Position numbers and translations under genes: made by a program. The notes beneath the pieces were generated by a model. It had not been told where the DNA came from and made no database searches. It worked only from the letters and a program-made list of their open reading frames with translations. Of a stretch of DNA of 64,000 nucleotides, positions 1 through 7,556 are shown piece after piece. Each line of letters opens with the position of its first letter. Position 1 is the first letter of the stretch. Source of the stretch: a virus; IMG/VR virus record IMGVR_UViG_3300042396_000691, positions 45,716 to 109,715 of that record; one strand, given 5' to 3'.

Positions 1-248
1 TGTTAACAGATTGTTTTTCATTTGGAACAATACCTATTTATTTAGGTAATCCTAAAATAGACTTGTTTTTTGATTCAAATGGAATAATATCTATAGGTTC
101 AGAGGAAGATCTTGATAAGATTGTTCTTAATGAAGAATTATATTGGTCTAGGTTTGATGGTGTAAAAAACAATTTTCAAAAATTGCAGACAATGGAAATG
201 AGCGATGATTATCTTTATCAGCAATGTTTAAAGCTTATGGAGGTTTAA
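1..248 (+). CDS. Partial glycosyltransferase, GT10 (fucosyltransferase-like) C-terminus
   Basis: The open frame enters from the left edge (first full codon at 3) and ends at 248, so the first in-window initiator-like codon (TTG at 63) is probably internal. The first residues read LTDCFSFGTIPIYLG followed by NPKIDLFFDSNGII, which matches the nucleotide-sugar-binding C-terminal signature of family 10 fucosyltransferases (xDCFxxGTIPIYxGxP, then a partly conserved FFxxxGII). The family transfers sugars from nucleotide donors using a GT-B fold. Only about 82 residues are visible, so the acceptor and N-terminal half are unknown. It fits the sugar-modifying theme at 15827-25544. The next gene starts one base after the stop, suggesting one operon. 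Family call fairly confident, activity inferred. Confidence 0.65.
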   Translation, partial: LTDCFSFGTIPIYLGNPKIDLFFDSNGIISIGSEEDLDKIVLNEELYWSRFDGVKNNFQKLQTMEMSDDYLYQQCLKLMEV

Positions 249-249
249 T

Positions 250-486
250 ATGTCTTTATTTAATATTGGTGATATAGTTGCTTTAAAATCTGGTGGAATG
301 CCAATGACGGTTGTTGCTTTTGGAGAAGAAACAAAAGAGGTTTTAGTTGTTTATTTTGATTTGGATGCTAATGTTATGCGAGATGGTTTTCCAGCAGAAT
401 CATTAGAGTTTACAGAAAATAGATGGAAGATGAAATATTGTGTTGATATAAACGAAGAAGATTATACAGATGATGAGGAATTTTAA
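250..486 (+). CDS. DUF2158/YodC-like small protein
   Basis: A 78-residue acidic protein. The N-terminal half, FNIGDIVALKSGGMPMTV with a later YFD, resembles the small beta-barrel YodC/DUF2158 family (xGDxVxLKSGGPxMTV...WFD). That family is widespread in phages and bacteria and has no established function. The C-terminus is an acidic tail ending DDEEF. Starts one base after the previous stop and its stop TAA overlaps the ATG of the next gene, so translation is probably coupled. Confidence 0.6.
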   Translation: MSLFNIGDIVALKSGGMPMTVVAFGEETKEVLVVYFDLDANVMRDGFPAESLEFTENRWKMKYCVDINEEDYTDDEEF

Positions 487-848
487 TGCCATACTATGAA
501 TTTTCTTGTGGGTCATGCGAATACAGTTTTGAGATTAAGCTTTCTTTTTCTGAAAGTCATCCTAAAGATTGTCCAAAGTGCAAAAAAGGAAAAGTAAATC
601 AGGTTTATGATGGAAACACCATTGTCTGTATCAAAGGTGGAGATACAATAGGTCAAGTAGGTGAAGCTAATTATAAGAAAGCTGGTGGAAAAATTAAAGA
701 ACACATGGCTAAAAAACAAGAATTGAAAGATTCAAAGTTGCCTTGGTGGAGATCAGGAAAGGTTACTGGATTAAGCAAAAAGGATAAACCTTTAAACTTA
801 TCTAAAATTAAAGATGTTAAAAATTACATAGAAACAGGAGAAGAATAA
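486..848 (+). CDS. FmdB-like zinc-ribbon protein
   Basis: A 120-residue basic protein. The N-terminus MPYYEFSCGSCEYSFE and then CPKCKKGKV give two Cys-x2-Cys knuckles, the arrangement of the FmdB/putative regulatory protein zinc ribbon (YxYxCxxCxxxFE...CPxC). FmdB-type ribbons occur in phages, with unproven roles in nucleic-acid binding. The remainder is Lys-rich and lacks recognisable domains. Start codon overlaps the upstream TAA. Family resemblance is good for the first 45 residues only. Confidence 0.6.
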   Translation: MPYYEFSCGSCEYSFEIKLSFSESHPKDCPKCKKGKVNQVYDGNTIVCIKGGDTIGQVGEANYKKAGGKIKEHMAKKQELKDSKLPWWRSGKVTGLSKKDKPLNLSKIKDVKNYIETGEE

Positions 849-1096
849 TGGCTTTAATTCCTAAAGCTGGAGAAGAATCACCTCATACAGCTATAGTTAG
901 AATACATTGGGAGGTTCTTCCAATCAGTTCTGATGGTTCATACGGATCAAATCAACCAGTTGATATTGGTTTAATATTGCTGAGAGCAGATGGAACTTCT
1001 TTTCAAGAAGCTAAAGTTAAACTTGAATCTTTTTTGAATAATTCTATTGATGACAAAAATTTTGCACATATTTGGAAAAGAGGGCAGTCATCATGA
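848..1096 (+). CDS. Hypothetical protein, 82 aa
   Basis: Not recognised. An 82-residue soluble protein with no membrane segment, cysteine cluster or known motif. It overlaps the upstream stop by one base and its own TGA overlaps the next ATG (ATGA), so it sits inside the translationally coupled early operon. Retained because frame, coupling and codon use match its neighbours. Confidence 0.6.
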   Translation: MALIPKAGEESPHTAIVRIHWEVLPISSDGSYGSNQPVDIGLILLRADGTSFQEAKVKLESFLNNSIDDKNFAHIWKRGQSS

Positions 1097-1386
1097 AAAT
1101 TGAAGATCATGGAAATCTTATTATAAGCTGTAGTAATTGTAATAAACCACTTGTTGATTTATTTATAACTAATACAGACGCAGATATTTATTGGAAATGC
1201 GTTGCAGAATGCTGTTATTGTGGCGATAAAAGCTTTGTAAAAGATGTTAAAGGTATTTTTAGACCAGGTGGATGCGTTACTGTAGACAGAGAAAATCCAG
1301 ATTTTTTTACACAAGACACTCTTTTAACAGATATTGTTACTGAAGAAAATAAAATAATATTCAAAACACAGAAAGGAAAAAAATAA
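1093..1386 (+). CDS. Small protein with two Cys pairs
   Basis: The ATG at 1093 is chosen over an in-frame TTG at 1072 because it forms an ATGA overlap with the upstream stop. The 97-residue product has SCSNC near residue 13 and, about 30 residues later, a CVAECCYCG cluster. This is a Cys-x2-Cys pair layout suggesting one structural zinc site. Function unknown. The Lys-rich C-terminus ends at a TAATG junction with the next gene. Confidence 0.6.
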   Translation: MKIEDHGNLIISCSNCNKPLVDLFITNTDADIYWKCVAECCYCGDKSFVKDVKGIFRPGGCVTVDRENPDFFTQDTLLTDIVTEENKIIFKTQKGKK

Positions 1387-1706
1387 TGTTTTCTGTAATT
1401 GGGTTTGATAAAAATGGTAAAGAATGCGATCATGAAAACTTCTTGTCTCTTGCTAAAAAAAGCACTGATACAGAGTTGAAGAGTGAAAAATTTTGGGTTA
1501 AAGTTTGCACCAATGGAATAGATTCTGGAAAACTTTTTGATCCATCTTCAAACTTGCTAGAAGACTTGAAGCGTTTTGATAACCACACAGATAAACATAG
1601 ATACTCATACAAAAGTGTAAATAGGGAATGTTTTAACTTTTACATTTCTTATTTATCAACCAACAACTCTTCTTTTTTAAAAAATGCTGAAAGGAATATA
1701 TCATGA
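1386..1706 (+). CDS. Hypothetical protein, 106 aa
   Basis: Not recognised. A 106-residue polar protein with no motif I can name. It begins at the A of the preceding TAA and its stop TGA overlaps the next start, consistent with coupled translation in the same operon. Confidence 0.55.
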   Translation: MFSVIGFDKNGKECDHENFLSLAKKSTDTELKSEKFWVKVCTNGIDSGKLFDPSSNLLEDLKRFDNHTDKHRYSYKSVNRECFNFYISYLSTNNSSFLKNAERNIS

Positions 1707-1993
1707 CCAAAAAATCTAAAAATGCTCCCTTGAATGAAATTGAAATATATTTTATTGAGGGCAATTGTTCATCTATGTCTTTGGGTGATATTGCAGAAAA
1801 GCTTAGTAGAGATGTTGAATTTATTAAAGATGTTTACGATAAAGCTAGAACAAAAAAGTCTTTAACATTTCAAACGAAGCTTGGAAGCGTAGCTATGACA
1901 GCAGCACAATCTAGCAAAGGCGATGATATTGTTAGATCAAGTGAGAATGCTGCTTATATGAAAAAATTTAAAGACAGTATTCATAAAATATGA
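1703..1993 (+). CDS. Putative helix-turn-helix protein, 96 aa
   Basis: Residues 10-45 (LNEIEIYFIEGN, then MSLGDIAEKLSRDVEFIKDVY) look like a helix-turn-helix: a helix, a short turn with Ser/Gly, then a helix with the xIAxxLxR pattern of sigma-like or recombinase-type DNA-binding folds. The rest is polar. It may bind DNA, but no target is visible. ATGA overlaps on both sides place it in the operon. The fold assignment rests on pattern only. Confidence 0.45.
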   Translation: MTKKSKNAPLNEIEIYFIEGNCSSMSLGDIAEKLSRDVEFIKDVYDKARTKKSLTFQTKLGSVAMTAAQSSKGDDIVRSSENAAYMKKFKDSIHKI

Positions 1994-2445
1994 TTTGCAA
2001 AACATACGACAAAGAATATTTTGAAGATAAGACTTGTTGGGCAGTAGAATTGTCCAATGGTGAAACCGTTTATCAAAACGATGGTTTTGATCAAGCTGTT
2101 GAGTTTTCTGCTTGGATTAGACTTAAAGAGTATTTGCACGAAAACAATTTGAAAATAGAAAAAATGTATGTGAGATTTAGATCGAATATTTTTTATCCTT
2201 TAGAAGATTATTGTGAAGGATATTTTTTCTCTATGGGTATCATTGGTATGATGTCATCTGCTGAAAATATAAATTTTTATATATTGGGTTCTATCAAGAA
2301 AGATGTTGTTAGTTTAAAAAAGATAAAAGTTCCAGAACTAATAATTTTTGATGAAGAAGAAAGAAACATTTCTGATTGTACTGAGCAACAAGTAATTTTA
2401 AATACGAAAGAAAATTATGGCAAAGGAAAGATCTTCAAACAGTAG
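1990..2445 (+). CDS. Hypothetical protein, 151 aa
   Basis: Not recognised. A 151-residue mixed alpha/beta-looking protein starting at an ATGA overlap and running 29 bases into the next gene. No zinc, nucleotide or membrane motif seen. The long overlap with the next start is typical of this compact operon. Confidence 0.55.
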   Translation: MICKTYDKEYFEDKTCWAVELSNGETVYQNDGFDQAVEFSAWIRLKEYLHENNLKIEKMYVRFRSNIFYPLEDYCEGYFFSMGIIGMMSSAENINFYILGSIKKDVVSLKKIKVPELIIFDEEERNISDCTEQQVILNTKENYGKGKIFKQ

Positions 2446-2845
2446 ATATGAATCTAGGCATGGTGGTGGTTGGATAACTCCAGCACAGTTTTTGGCTGAG
2501 TTAATGTGTGAGCGTTTTGCCAAACAAAATCGTCAAGACATACCTCCAAAATTTTGGGATAAACAACCTTGGAAAAAAGAGTTTTTCAAACAGCTTTCTT
2601 TGGCAAACAAACTTTTAGAAAAATATGATCCAGCATTAGTTTCTAAGGCGTTAAGATCACAAGAAGGCAAAAAAATATTTTCTTTAGGTGCTCCTTGGTT
2701 AATAAAACTTATAGAGTATGAAGAATATAAGTTTAAGGAAGCAGATGAGAAAAAGGTTGAGAAAGTAGAATTTTTGCCAATTAAAAAGTCTTTTGTTTCA
2801 AAGAAATCAACACTAAGTAAATTAAAGGATATTGAAAATGAGTGA
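2417..2845 (+). CDS. Hypothetical protein directly upstream of RecA, 142 aa
   Basis: A basic, helix-rich 142-residue protein. Visible features are an N-terminal Ser/Arg/Gly-rich tract, WITPAQFLAELMCER, and a Lys-rich C-terminus. It ends inside the recA start (TGA at 2843-2845 versus ATG at 2838). The position suggests a recombination or replication accessory role, but this is context only. I could not place it in a known loader or mediator family. Confidence 0.5.
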   Translation: MAKERSSNSRYESRHGGGWITPAQFLAELMCERFAKQNRQDIPPKFWDKQPWKKEFFKQLSLANKLLEKYDPALVSKALRSQEGKKIFSLGAPWLIKLIEYEEYKFKEADEKKVEKVEFLPIKKSFVSKKSTLSKLKDIENE

Positions 2846-4823
2846 TGAAGTAGAAAAAATAATCAAAGAAGTATCAAAACAATATGGTGCTGGTATTGCA
2901 ATAAATGCAAGCGATTTGTTAGATGAAGAAAAGCATGTCATACCGCTTTCTCCAGCTTTAAATCTTGGTTTGCATGGCGGTATACCAGAAGGTTCTTGGG
3001 TCACATGTTCTGGTCATCCAAAAAGCGGAAAAGAACAACCTATATCTGCTCTTGTTTACACTCCAAATGGACCTAAACCAATTGGTGAGTTGATGTTAGG
3101 TGAACATGTATGTACGCATGATGGAAATTCAGCAGAAATTCTTGCTATTTATCCACAAGGAGTTAAAGATGTTTATCGCATAAGTTTTTCTGATGGAACA
3201 TTTGCAGAGTGCGGATTGGATCATCTTTGGTCAATTAAAACAAAAGATCATAAAGATTTTGTTGTTAGACAACTTAAAGATTTTATCAATGATATTTATT
3301 ACAAGTCTGGAAAAGTAGCAAAATATTCTATACCAATTTCTACTCCTGCATTGTTTAATGAAACAACTAAAGAGATTTCTCCATACATAATGGGCATTTT
3401 TCTTGGTGCTGGAATTTTTGGAAAAAATTCAACATATGTAACTCTTGAAAAAGATTTAGATATTGTGAATGAAATGTCTGATAGCGATAAAAAATATATA
3501 GTTTATGACAATGAACCCAAAAAAATCTCTGCTAAAAATTCTAATCCTTTTATAAAGCTTGGACTTTTTAATATTGCAAATAACCAAAAGTTTATTCCCC
3601 CAAAATATTTATTTGATGGCGTTTATAATCGAACAAGATTAATAACTGGCATTTTAAAAGTAGCTGGATATTTAACTAAAGATAAAAGCTTGACTATTAC
3701 AGTATCAAGTCAAAGACTTGCAGAAGATATTGTCACACTCGTTCAATCTTTAGGTGGAATAGGCAACTATTCTGTTCACAAGAACAAAGGTTCAAAAAGA
3801 TATGTCTGCATATTAAAACTTAACATTTTACAAAAAAGAAAAAATAAATTTGAAAGAAAAATAATATCTGTAAAAAAAGTAAGAAAAGAAGAGTGTGTTT
3901 GTATTACTATAAACACTAAAGATGGTTTGTATTTAACTAACAACTTTATAGTTACACATAACACCTTGACCTCACTTTCTTTTGCTGCACAATGTCAAAA
4001 ACCTGAGAATGGTGGTAGACATGTGTATTATCTGAACATTGAAGGTCGATTGAAGCCTATGAACCTAAAGGGTATAGCTGGCTTAAATTTAGACAAGATG
4101 ACAATCTATAGGTCTACTCAAGATAAGATTCTTTCCGCAAAGGACTACCTAAATTTGGCTTTTAAAGCCATTAATACGCATCCAGGAAGTTTGATCATTA
4201 TAGATAGTGTTTCTGCCCTATGTGATGAAAAAGAGATGGATGAGGGCATTGGGTATGAGAATAGAGGGGCTGGTAATAAGCTTTTTGCTGGTTTTTGCAG
4301 ACAAGCAGCCAATATAGTGCCAGTACAAAACTGCATTGTTTGGGCGATTATGCACTTAACCCAATCTCAAGGCATGTATGGTGGTTATACAGAAAAAGGC
4401 TCTAGAACATTGCAGTATCAAGCAGATGTTCAAATGAGGGTTAAATTTGATAAAGCTTGGAATGTTGGCATAGAGGGCAAAGAAAAACAAATCGGTCAAC
4501 AAGTCCATTGGTTGATTGAATCTTGTGCTTTAGGTTCGCCCGGAATGGAAATTGACAGTTATATTCGTTATGGTATTGGTATTGATAATACATATGAAGC
4601 CATAAATCTTGGTTGTCAGCTTGGCCTTATAGCTAAAGCTGGTGCTTGGATGACACTTGATTTTATGCAAAGGCACTTAAAATTGTTAGATTCAAAAGAA
4701 TGGGATGATGCAACAATAAGAAAAGTTAAAACCCAAGGTGCAGAAAAGCTTTATAGGCTACTGCTTGAAAATCCTTTATGGGTAAAAGTTCTTGAGCAAG
4801 AAATAAAAGGTCTTTTATCATGA
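2838..4823 (+). CDS. recA: RecA-type recombinase with in-frame intein
   Basis: Encodes a 661-residue precursor. Removing residues 66-375 leaves a 351-residue RecA/UvsX-like strand-exchange ATPase. The N-extein ends SGHPKSGK and the C-extein begins TLTSLSF, so splicing rebuilds a Walker A loop GxxxxGKT. Walker B is SLIIIDSVSAL. Further RecA core features follow: GAGNKLFAGFCR, CIVWAIMHLTQ (motif 3-like) and a Gly/Ser-rich DNA-binding loop region SQGMYGGYTEKGSRT. The protein should form filaments on single-stranded DNA for repair and recombination-dependent replication. Start ATG 2838 is preferred to an in-frame TTG at 2832. Unspliced protein cannot bind ATP because the P-loop is broken, so activity depends on splicing. 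Its TGA overlaps the ATG of the nuclease gene at 4820. Confidence 0.9.
   Translation: MSDEVEKIIKEVSKQYGAGIAINASDLLDEEKHVIPLSPALNLGLHGGIPEGSWVTCSGHPKSGKEQPISALVYTPNGPKPIGELMLGEHVCTHDGNSAEILAIYPQGVKDVYRISFSDGTFAECGLDHLWSIKTKDHKDFVVRQLKDFINDIYYKSGKVAKYSIPISTPALFNETTKEISPYIMGIFLGAGIFGKNSTYVTLEKDLDIVNEMSDSDKKYIVYDNEPKKISAKNSNPFIKLGLFNIANNQKFIPPKYLFDGVYNRTRLITGILKVAGYLTKDKSLTITVSSQRLAEDIVTLVQSLGGIGNYSVHKNKGSKRYVCILKLNILQKRKNKFERKIISVKKVRKEECVCITINTKDGLYLTNNFIVTHNTLTSLSFAAQCQKPENGGRHVYYLNIEGRLKPMNLKGIAGLNLDKMTIYRSTQDKILSAKDYLNLAFKAINTHPGSLIIIDSVSALCDEKEMDEGIGYENRGAGNKLFAGFCRQAANIVPVQNCIVWAIMHLTQSQGMYGGYTEKGSRTLQYQADVQMRVKFDKAWNVGIEGKEKQIGQQVHWLIESCALGSPGMEIDSYIRYGIGIDNTYEAINLGCQLGLIAKAGAWMTLDFMQRHLKLLDSKEWDDATIRKVKTQGAEKLYRLLLENPLWVKVLEQEIKGLLS
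3033..3962 (+). other. Intein in RecA Walker A loop (class 3-like, degenerate LAGLIDADG domain)
   Basis: A 310-residue insertion. The N-terminal block A reads EQPISALVYTPNG then PIGELMLGE, with Glu rather than Cys/Ser/Ala at position 1. Block B has DHLW (His64, Trp66). Block F has VCITI (Cys290). Block G is NNFIVTHN (Thr308, His309, Asn310), followed by Thr as the +1 residue. Trp in B, Cys in F and Thr in G are the W-C-T signature described for class 3 inteins, which use the block F Cys as first nucleophile. The middle holds two LAGLIDADG-type helices, PYIMGIFLGAG and ITGILKVAGY, in which the catalytic acidic residues are both Ala, so the homing endonuclease is predicted to be dead. Splicing itself appears intact. 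Confidence 0.85.
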
Positions 4824-5224
4824 AAATAAAAGGTTTAGATGGAAGAATGCACTCTTGGTCATTTTATGGTCAAATGCCAGACATAAGTGATGAAAGAAAA
4901 AGATCGGAATTACACATAAGGACTAGGGTGTTGCTTAAATCTTTATATCCAGTAGATAGAATACTTGAAGAAGTTCATTTGCCTGGATCTGGAAATTTGT
5001 ACGCAGATTTTTGGTTGCCATTAAGAAATAAAATCATAGAAGTTCATGGGGAACAGCATTATAAATTTGTTCCCTTCTTTCATGGAACACAGCTAAACTT
5101 TTTGGCATCAAAGGCGAATGACAATAAGAAGAAAGAATGGTGTTTAATTAACGGAATAGTTCTTGTGGAGTTACCATTTAATGAATCAACCGAGCAGTGG
5201 CAATCAAGAATTGAACTTGACTGA
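4820..5224 (+). CDS. PD-(D/E)XK-superfamily nuclease (Vsr/DUF559-like)
   Basis: A 134-residue protein with the core of a restriction-endonuclease fold: Asp63 in LYADFWLP, then 10 residues later Glu74 in IIEVHGEQHY, then a helix and the strand CLINGIVLVELPF. The E-V-H-G-x-Q-H form resembles Vsr/DUF559-type nucleases rather than classical ExK enzymes. It starts inside the recA stop codon (ATGA). The neighbourhood of RecA, a helicase and a primase suggests DNA repair or recombination. A small homing enzyme acting on this region is an alternative. Confidence 0.65.
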   Translation: MKIKGLDGRMHSWSFYGQMPDISDERKRSELHIRTRVLLKSLYPVDRILEEVHLPGSGNLYADFWLPLRNKIIEVHGEQHYKFVPFFHGTQLNFLASKANDNKKKEWCLINGIVLVELPFNESTEQWQSRIELD

Positions 5225-5690
5225 AGAACAAAAGATTGATCTTGCTTTAGAAAAGTATGAATTAACCATTGGGTTAACTCCAATTCCTTCTGATAAAGAG
5301 TTTACATGCATAAAATATTTATACTTATCGCAGGATGATTTATCAAAAATGAGCAGTGAACAATGCTCAGAATCATGTGTTTTACTTAATAGCTTTTCTT
5401 TTCATATAAGCAGAGTTATAAATAAAGAAAAAACAAAATTAAGATGGTGCAACGAAAAGATTTTAAGTGTTGTAGCGAATAATCTTTCGGACTATAGATA
5501 TTTTTCAGCAGAAGAAAGAATGGCTTTGTGCATAAAAGACAACGATTATGCAAAGAAAATAAAAAAGCTATCTGCTTTAATACAAGCAAGAATAGATAGA
5601 ATTGAATATTTACCGATTAGACTTGAAAAAGTTGCTGAATCTTTGTCAAATTTAGCTTACTCAAAAAGGAAAAACAATGAATCTCGTTAA
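5181..5690 (+). CDS. Hypothetical protein, possible recombination mediator
   Basis: ATG 5181 (169 residues) is chosen over TTG 5163; a GGAG lies about 10 bases upstream. It overlaps the nuclease gene by 44 bases. Mostly helical and charged, with a Lys-rich C-terminus. The segment LSKMSSEQCSESCVLL followed by Asn-containing helices and a conserved-looking W is vaguely like T4 UvsY-type mediators in size and placement after a RecA gene. I see no diagnostic motif, so this is context-led speculation. Confidence 0.45.
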   Translation: MNQPSSGNQELNLTEEQKIDLALEKYELTIGLTPIPSDKEFTCIKYLYLSQDDLSKMSSEQCSESCVLLNSFSFHISRVINKEKTKLRWCNEKILSVVANNLSDYRYFSAEERMALCIKDNDYAKKIKKLSALIQARIDRIEYLPIRLEKVAESLSNLAYSKRKNNESR

Positions 5691-6093
5691 CATGTTGAAA
5701 ACAGCAGTTGGAAACAAAGATTGGGTATTAGTGTCAAAAGCATTAGATATTTTAGCTGGCGATGAAGAATTTGTTGTTTTATCTACTCCAGTCAAACAAG
5801 TTAATTTTTTATCTAACAAGGCTTCTGTCGGAAGCAAATCTTTAGTTGCACCAACAGCCAATAAGTTTGTTGATGATTTAACACTTGAGTCGGGCTTCAT
5901 AGAAAAGAATCAAAAGCCTTCTAATAAAAGTTATAGGCAACCATTCAAAGAAGGCGATCATTTTTGTGAAGTAAAATGTTCTAGGTGTGGGTGCGTTATG
6001 AAGGTAACAAAAGAAGAACATAAGTTTAGAACAATTGATTCTGAATCAGCACCATTTACATGCATTAAGTGCATTAGAAATTCGAGTAGATAA
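5677..6093 (+). CDS. Zinc-finger-like protein, 138 aa
   Basis: The first 75 residues are unremarkable. The C-terminal domain has CEVKCSRCGC and, 30 residues on, CIKC, giving Cys-x2-Cys pairs for one zinc ion. Overlaps the upstream gene by 14 bases and its TAA overlaps the helicase ATG at 6093. Sitting just before the helicase, it may contact DNA or replisome proteins, but nothing in the sequence proves it. Confidence 0.55.
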   Translation: MNLVNMLKTAVGNKDWVLVSKALDILAGDEEFVVLSTPVKQVNFLSNKASVGSKSLVAPTANKFVDDLTLESGFIEKNQKPSNKSYRQPFKEGDHFCEVKCSRCGCVMKVTKEEHKFRTIDSESAPFTCIKCIRNSSR

Positions 6094-7556
6094 TGAACGA
6101 TGTTGCGTCTGAAAGAGTTATATTGGCTGCTCTTTTTCAAAAGGGTTATGATTGCTATATTGAAATTTGCGATATTGTTGATGAAAACAGTTTTAGTTCT
6201 GATGAAACATCTGCGATATATAAGTGCTTGGTAAAAATAGTAAATGAAAAAGATTCAAAAGCTGATATACCATCAATTATAGCCGTAGCAAATTCTTTAA
6301 AAATACAGCAGTTTTTTCAAAAAGATGATCAAGCTAAATATCTTAGATCTTTGACATTATTGCCAGTTGAAATAGTTAATGCTAAAAAAGCAGCAGCAAA
6401 ATTAAAAAAGATGCAAATTGCTAAGACTTTAGCTTACAACTTATCTAATTGTGCAAATGAGCTTTTGGGCATGACAGGTGACGAACCTATTTCGCAAATA
6501 GTTTCTCTTGCAGAAGCAACTGTTTTAGATCAAACTTTTAAAATTTCGAATGCAGAAGATCCAACCCCAAAAGAAATATCTGAAGGTCTAGATGAATATG
6601 TAAAGTTTTTAGAAGATAATCCAATATCTCAACTTGGCATTTCATCTGGATTTAAAGTTTACGATAGGGCTATTGGTGGCGGTCTTAGACCTGGCACAGT
6701 TAATTTGATTGGTGCAAGAATGAAAACAGGCAAATCATTTTTTGCAGATAATGTTGCAATGAATGTTGCTAAACAAGGTATACCTGTCTTAATGTTTGAC
6801 ACTGAAATGACAGCGAAAGATCATTGGCATAGATTATTAGCTTGTATTGGAAATATTAAAATTGAGGAAATTGAAAATGGTTCTTTTTCAAAAGATTCCT
6901 CAAAAAAGAAAAGGGTTCACGATGCTTCAAAAGCATTGAAAGATATGCCGTTTAAGTATAAGTCTATTGCTGGAAAAAGCTTTGATGAAGTTTTAAGTCT
7001 TGCTAGAAGATGGGTTATAAAAGATGTTGGTTTAGATGATTTTGGTAAAGCAAAGCCATGTTTGATAGTTCTAGACTATATAAAATTGATGGATGATGGA
7101 ACAATATCAAAAAACATTGCTGAATATCAAGCGTTAGGTTTTTTAATGACAAGCCTTCACAATTTTATGGTTCAGTATGGTGTTGCTTGTTTAGCCTTTA
7201 CTCAATTAAATAGAGATGGCATAACAAGAGAGGATACAGATGTTGCATCAGGTTCCGATAGAATTTTGTGGTTGTGCAGCAATTTTTCAATATATAAGCG
7301 TAAAACAGAAGAAGAAATGGCAGATGAAAGTGTTTCTCAGAATAATGTTTCATATAATTTAAAACTAATACCAGTTGTTGCAAGACATGGCAAAGGTATT
7401 GATGCTGGTGATTATATAAACATATCTGCAAATTATGAATATGGAAGAATAACAGAAGGACCAACTAGAAATGAATTTCATCAACTTAGATCAACAAGAA
7501 TTAATAACGGTTTTCAAATAGAGGAATTACCAGATGAAATCTCAGCAACAAATTGA
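6093..7556 (+). CDS. dnaB: Replicative DNA helicase, DnaB family
   Basis: A 487-residue hexameric-helicase candidate. Residues 1-110 resemble the DnaB N-terminal helical domain (SERVILAALFQKG, as in DnaB E-x-x-V-LG-x-LL). The RecA-fold motor follows, with the sensor sequence GISSGFKVYDRAIGGGLRPG, Walker A GARMKTGKS (207-215), an Asp-Thr-Glu pair in VLMFDTEMTA, Walker B CLIVLDYIKL (about 323) and a DnaB-type loop AFTQLNRDG. It unwinds the fork and would pair with the primase encoded next, whose ATG lies inside its 3' end. Length is near that of bacterial DnaB. Confidence 0.88.
   Translation: MNDVASERVILAALFQKGYDCYIEICDIVDENSFSSDETSAIYKCLVKIVNEKDSKADIPSIIAVANSLKIQQFFQKDDQAKYLRSLTLLPVEIVNAKKAAAKLKKMQIAKTLAYNLSNCANELLGMTGDEPISQIVSLAEATVLDQTFKISNAEDPTPKEISEGLDEYVKFLEDNPISQLGISSGFKVYDRAIGGGLRPGTVNLIGARMKTGKSFFADNVAMNVAKQGIPVLMFDTEMTAKDHWHRLLACIGNIKIEEIENGSFSKDSSKKKRVHDASKALKDMPFKYKSIAGKSFDEVLSLARRWVIKDVGLDDFGKAKPCLIVLDYIKLMDDGTISKNIAEYQALGFLMTSLHNFMVQYGVACLAFTQLNRDGITREDTDVASGSDRILWLCSNFSIYKRKTEEEMADESVSQNNVSYNLKLIPVVARHGKGIDAGDYINISANYEYGRITEGPTRNEFHQLRSTRINNGFQIEELPDEISATN

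Noticed and set aside
2832-2837. TTG as an alternative start for RecA
   Set aside because: ATG at 2838 gives the usual RecA N-terminus and overlaps the upstream stop like the other junctions.
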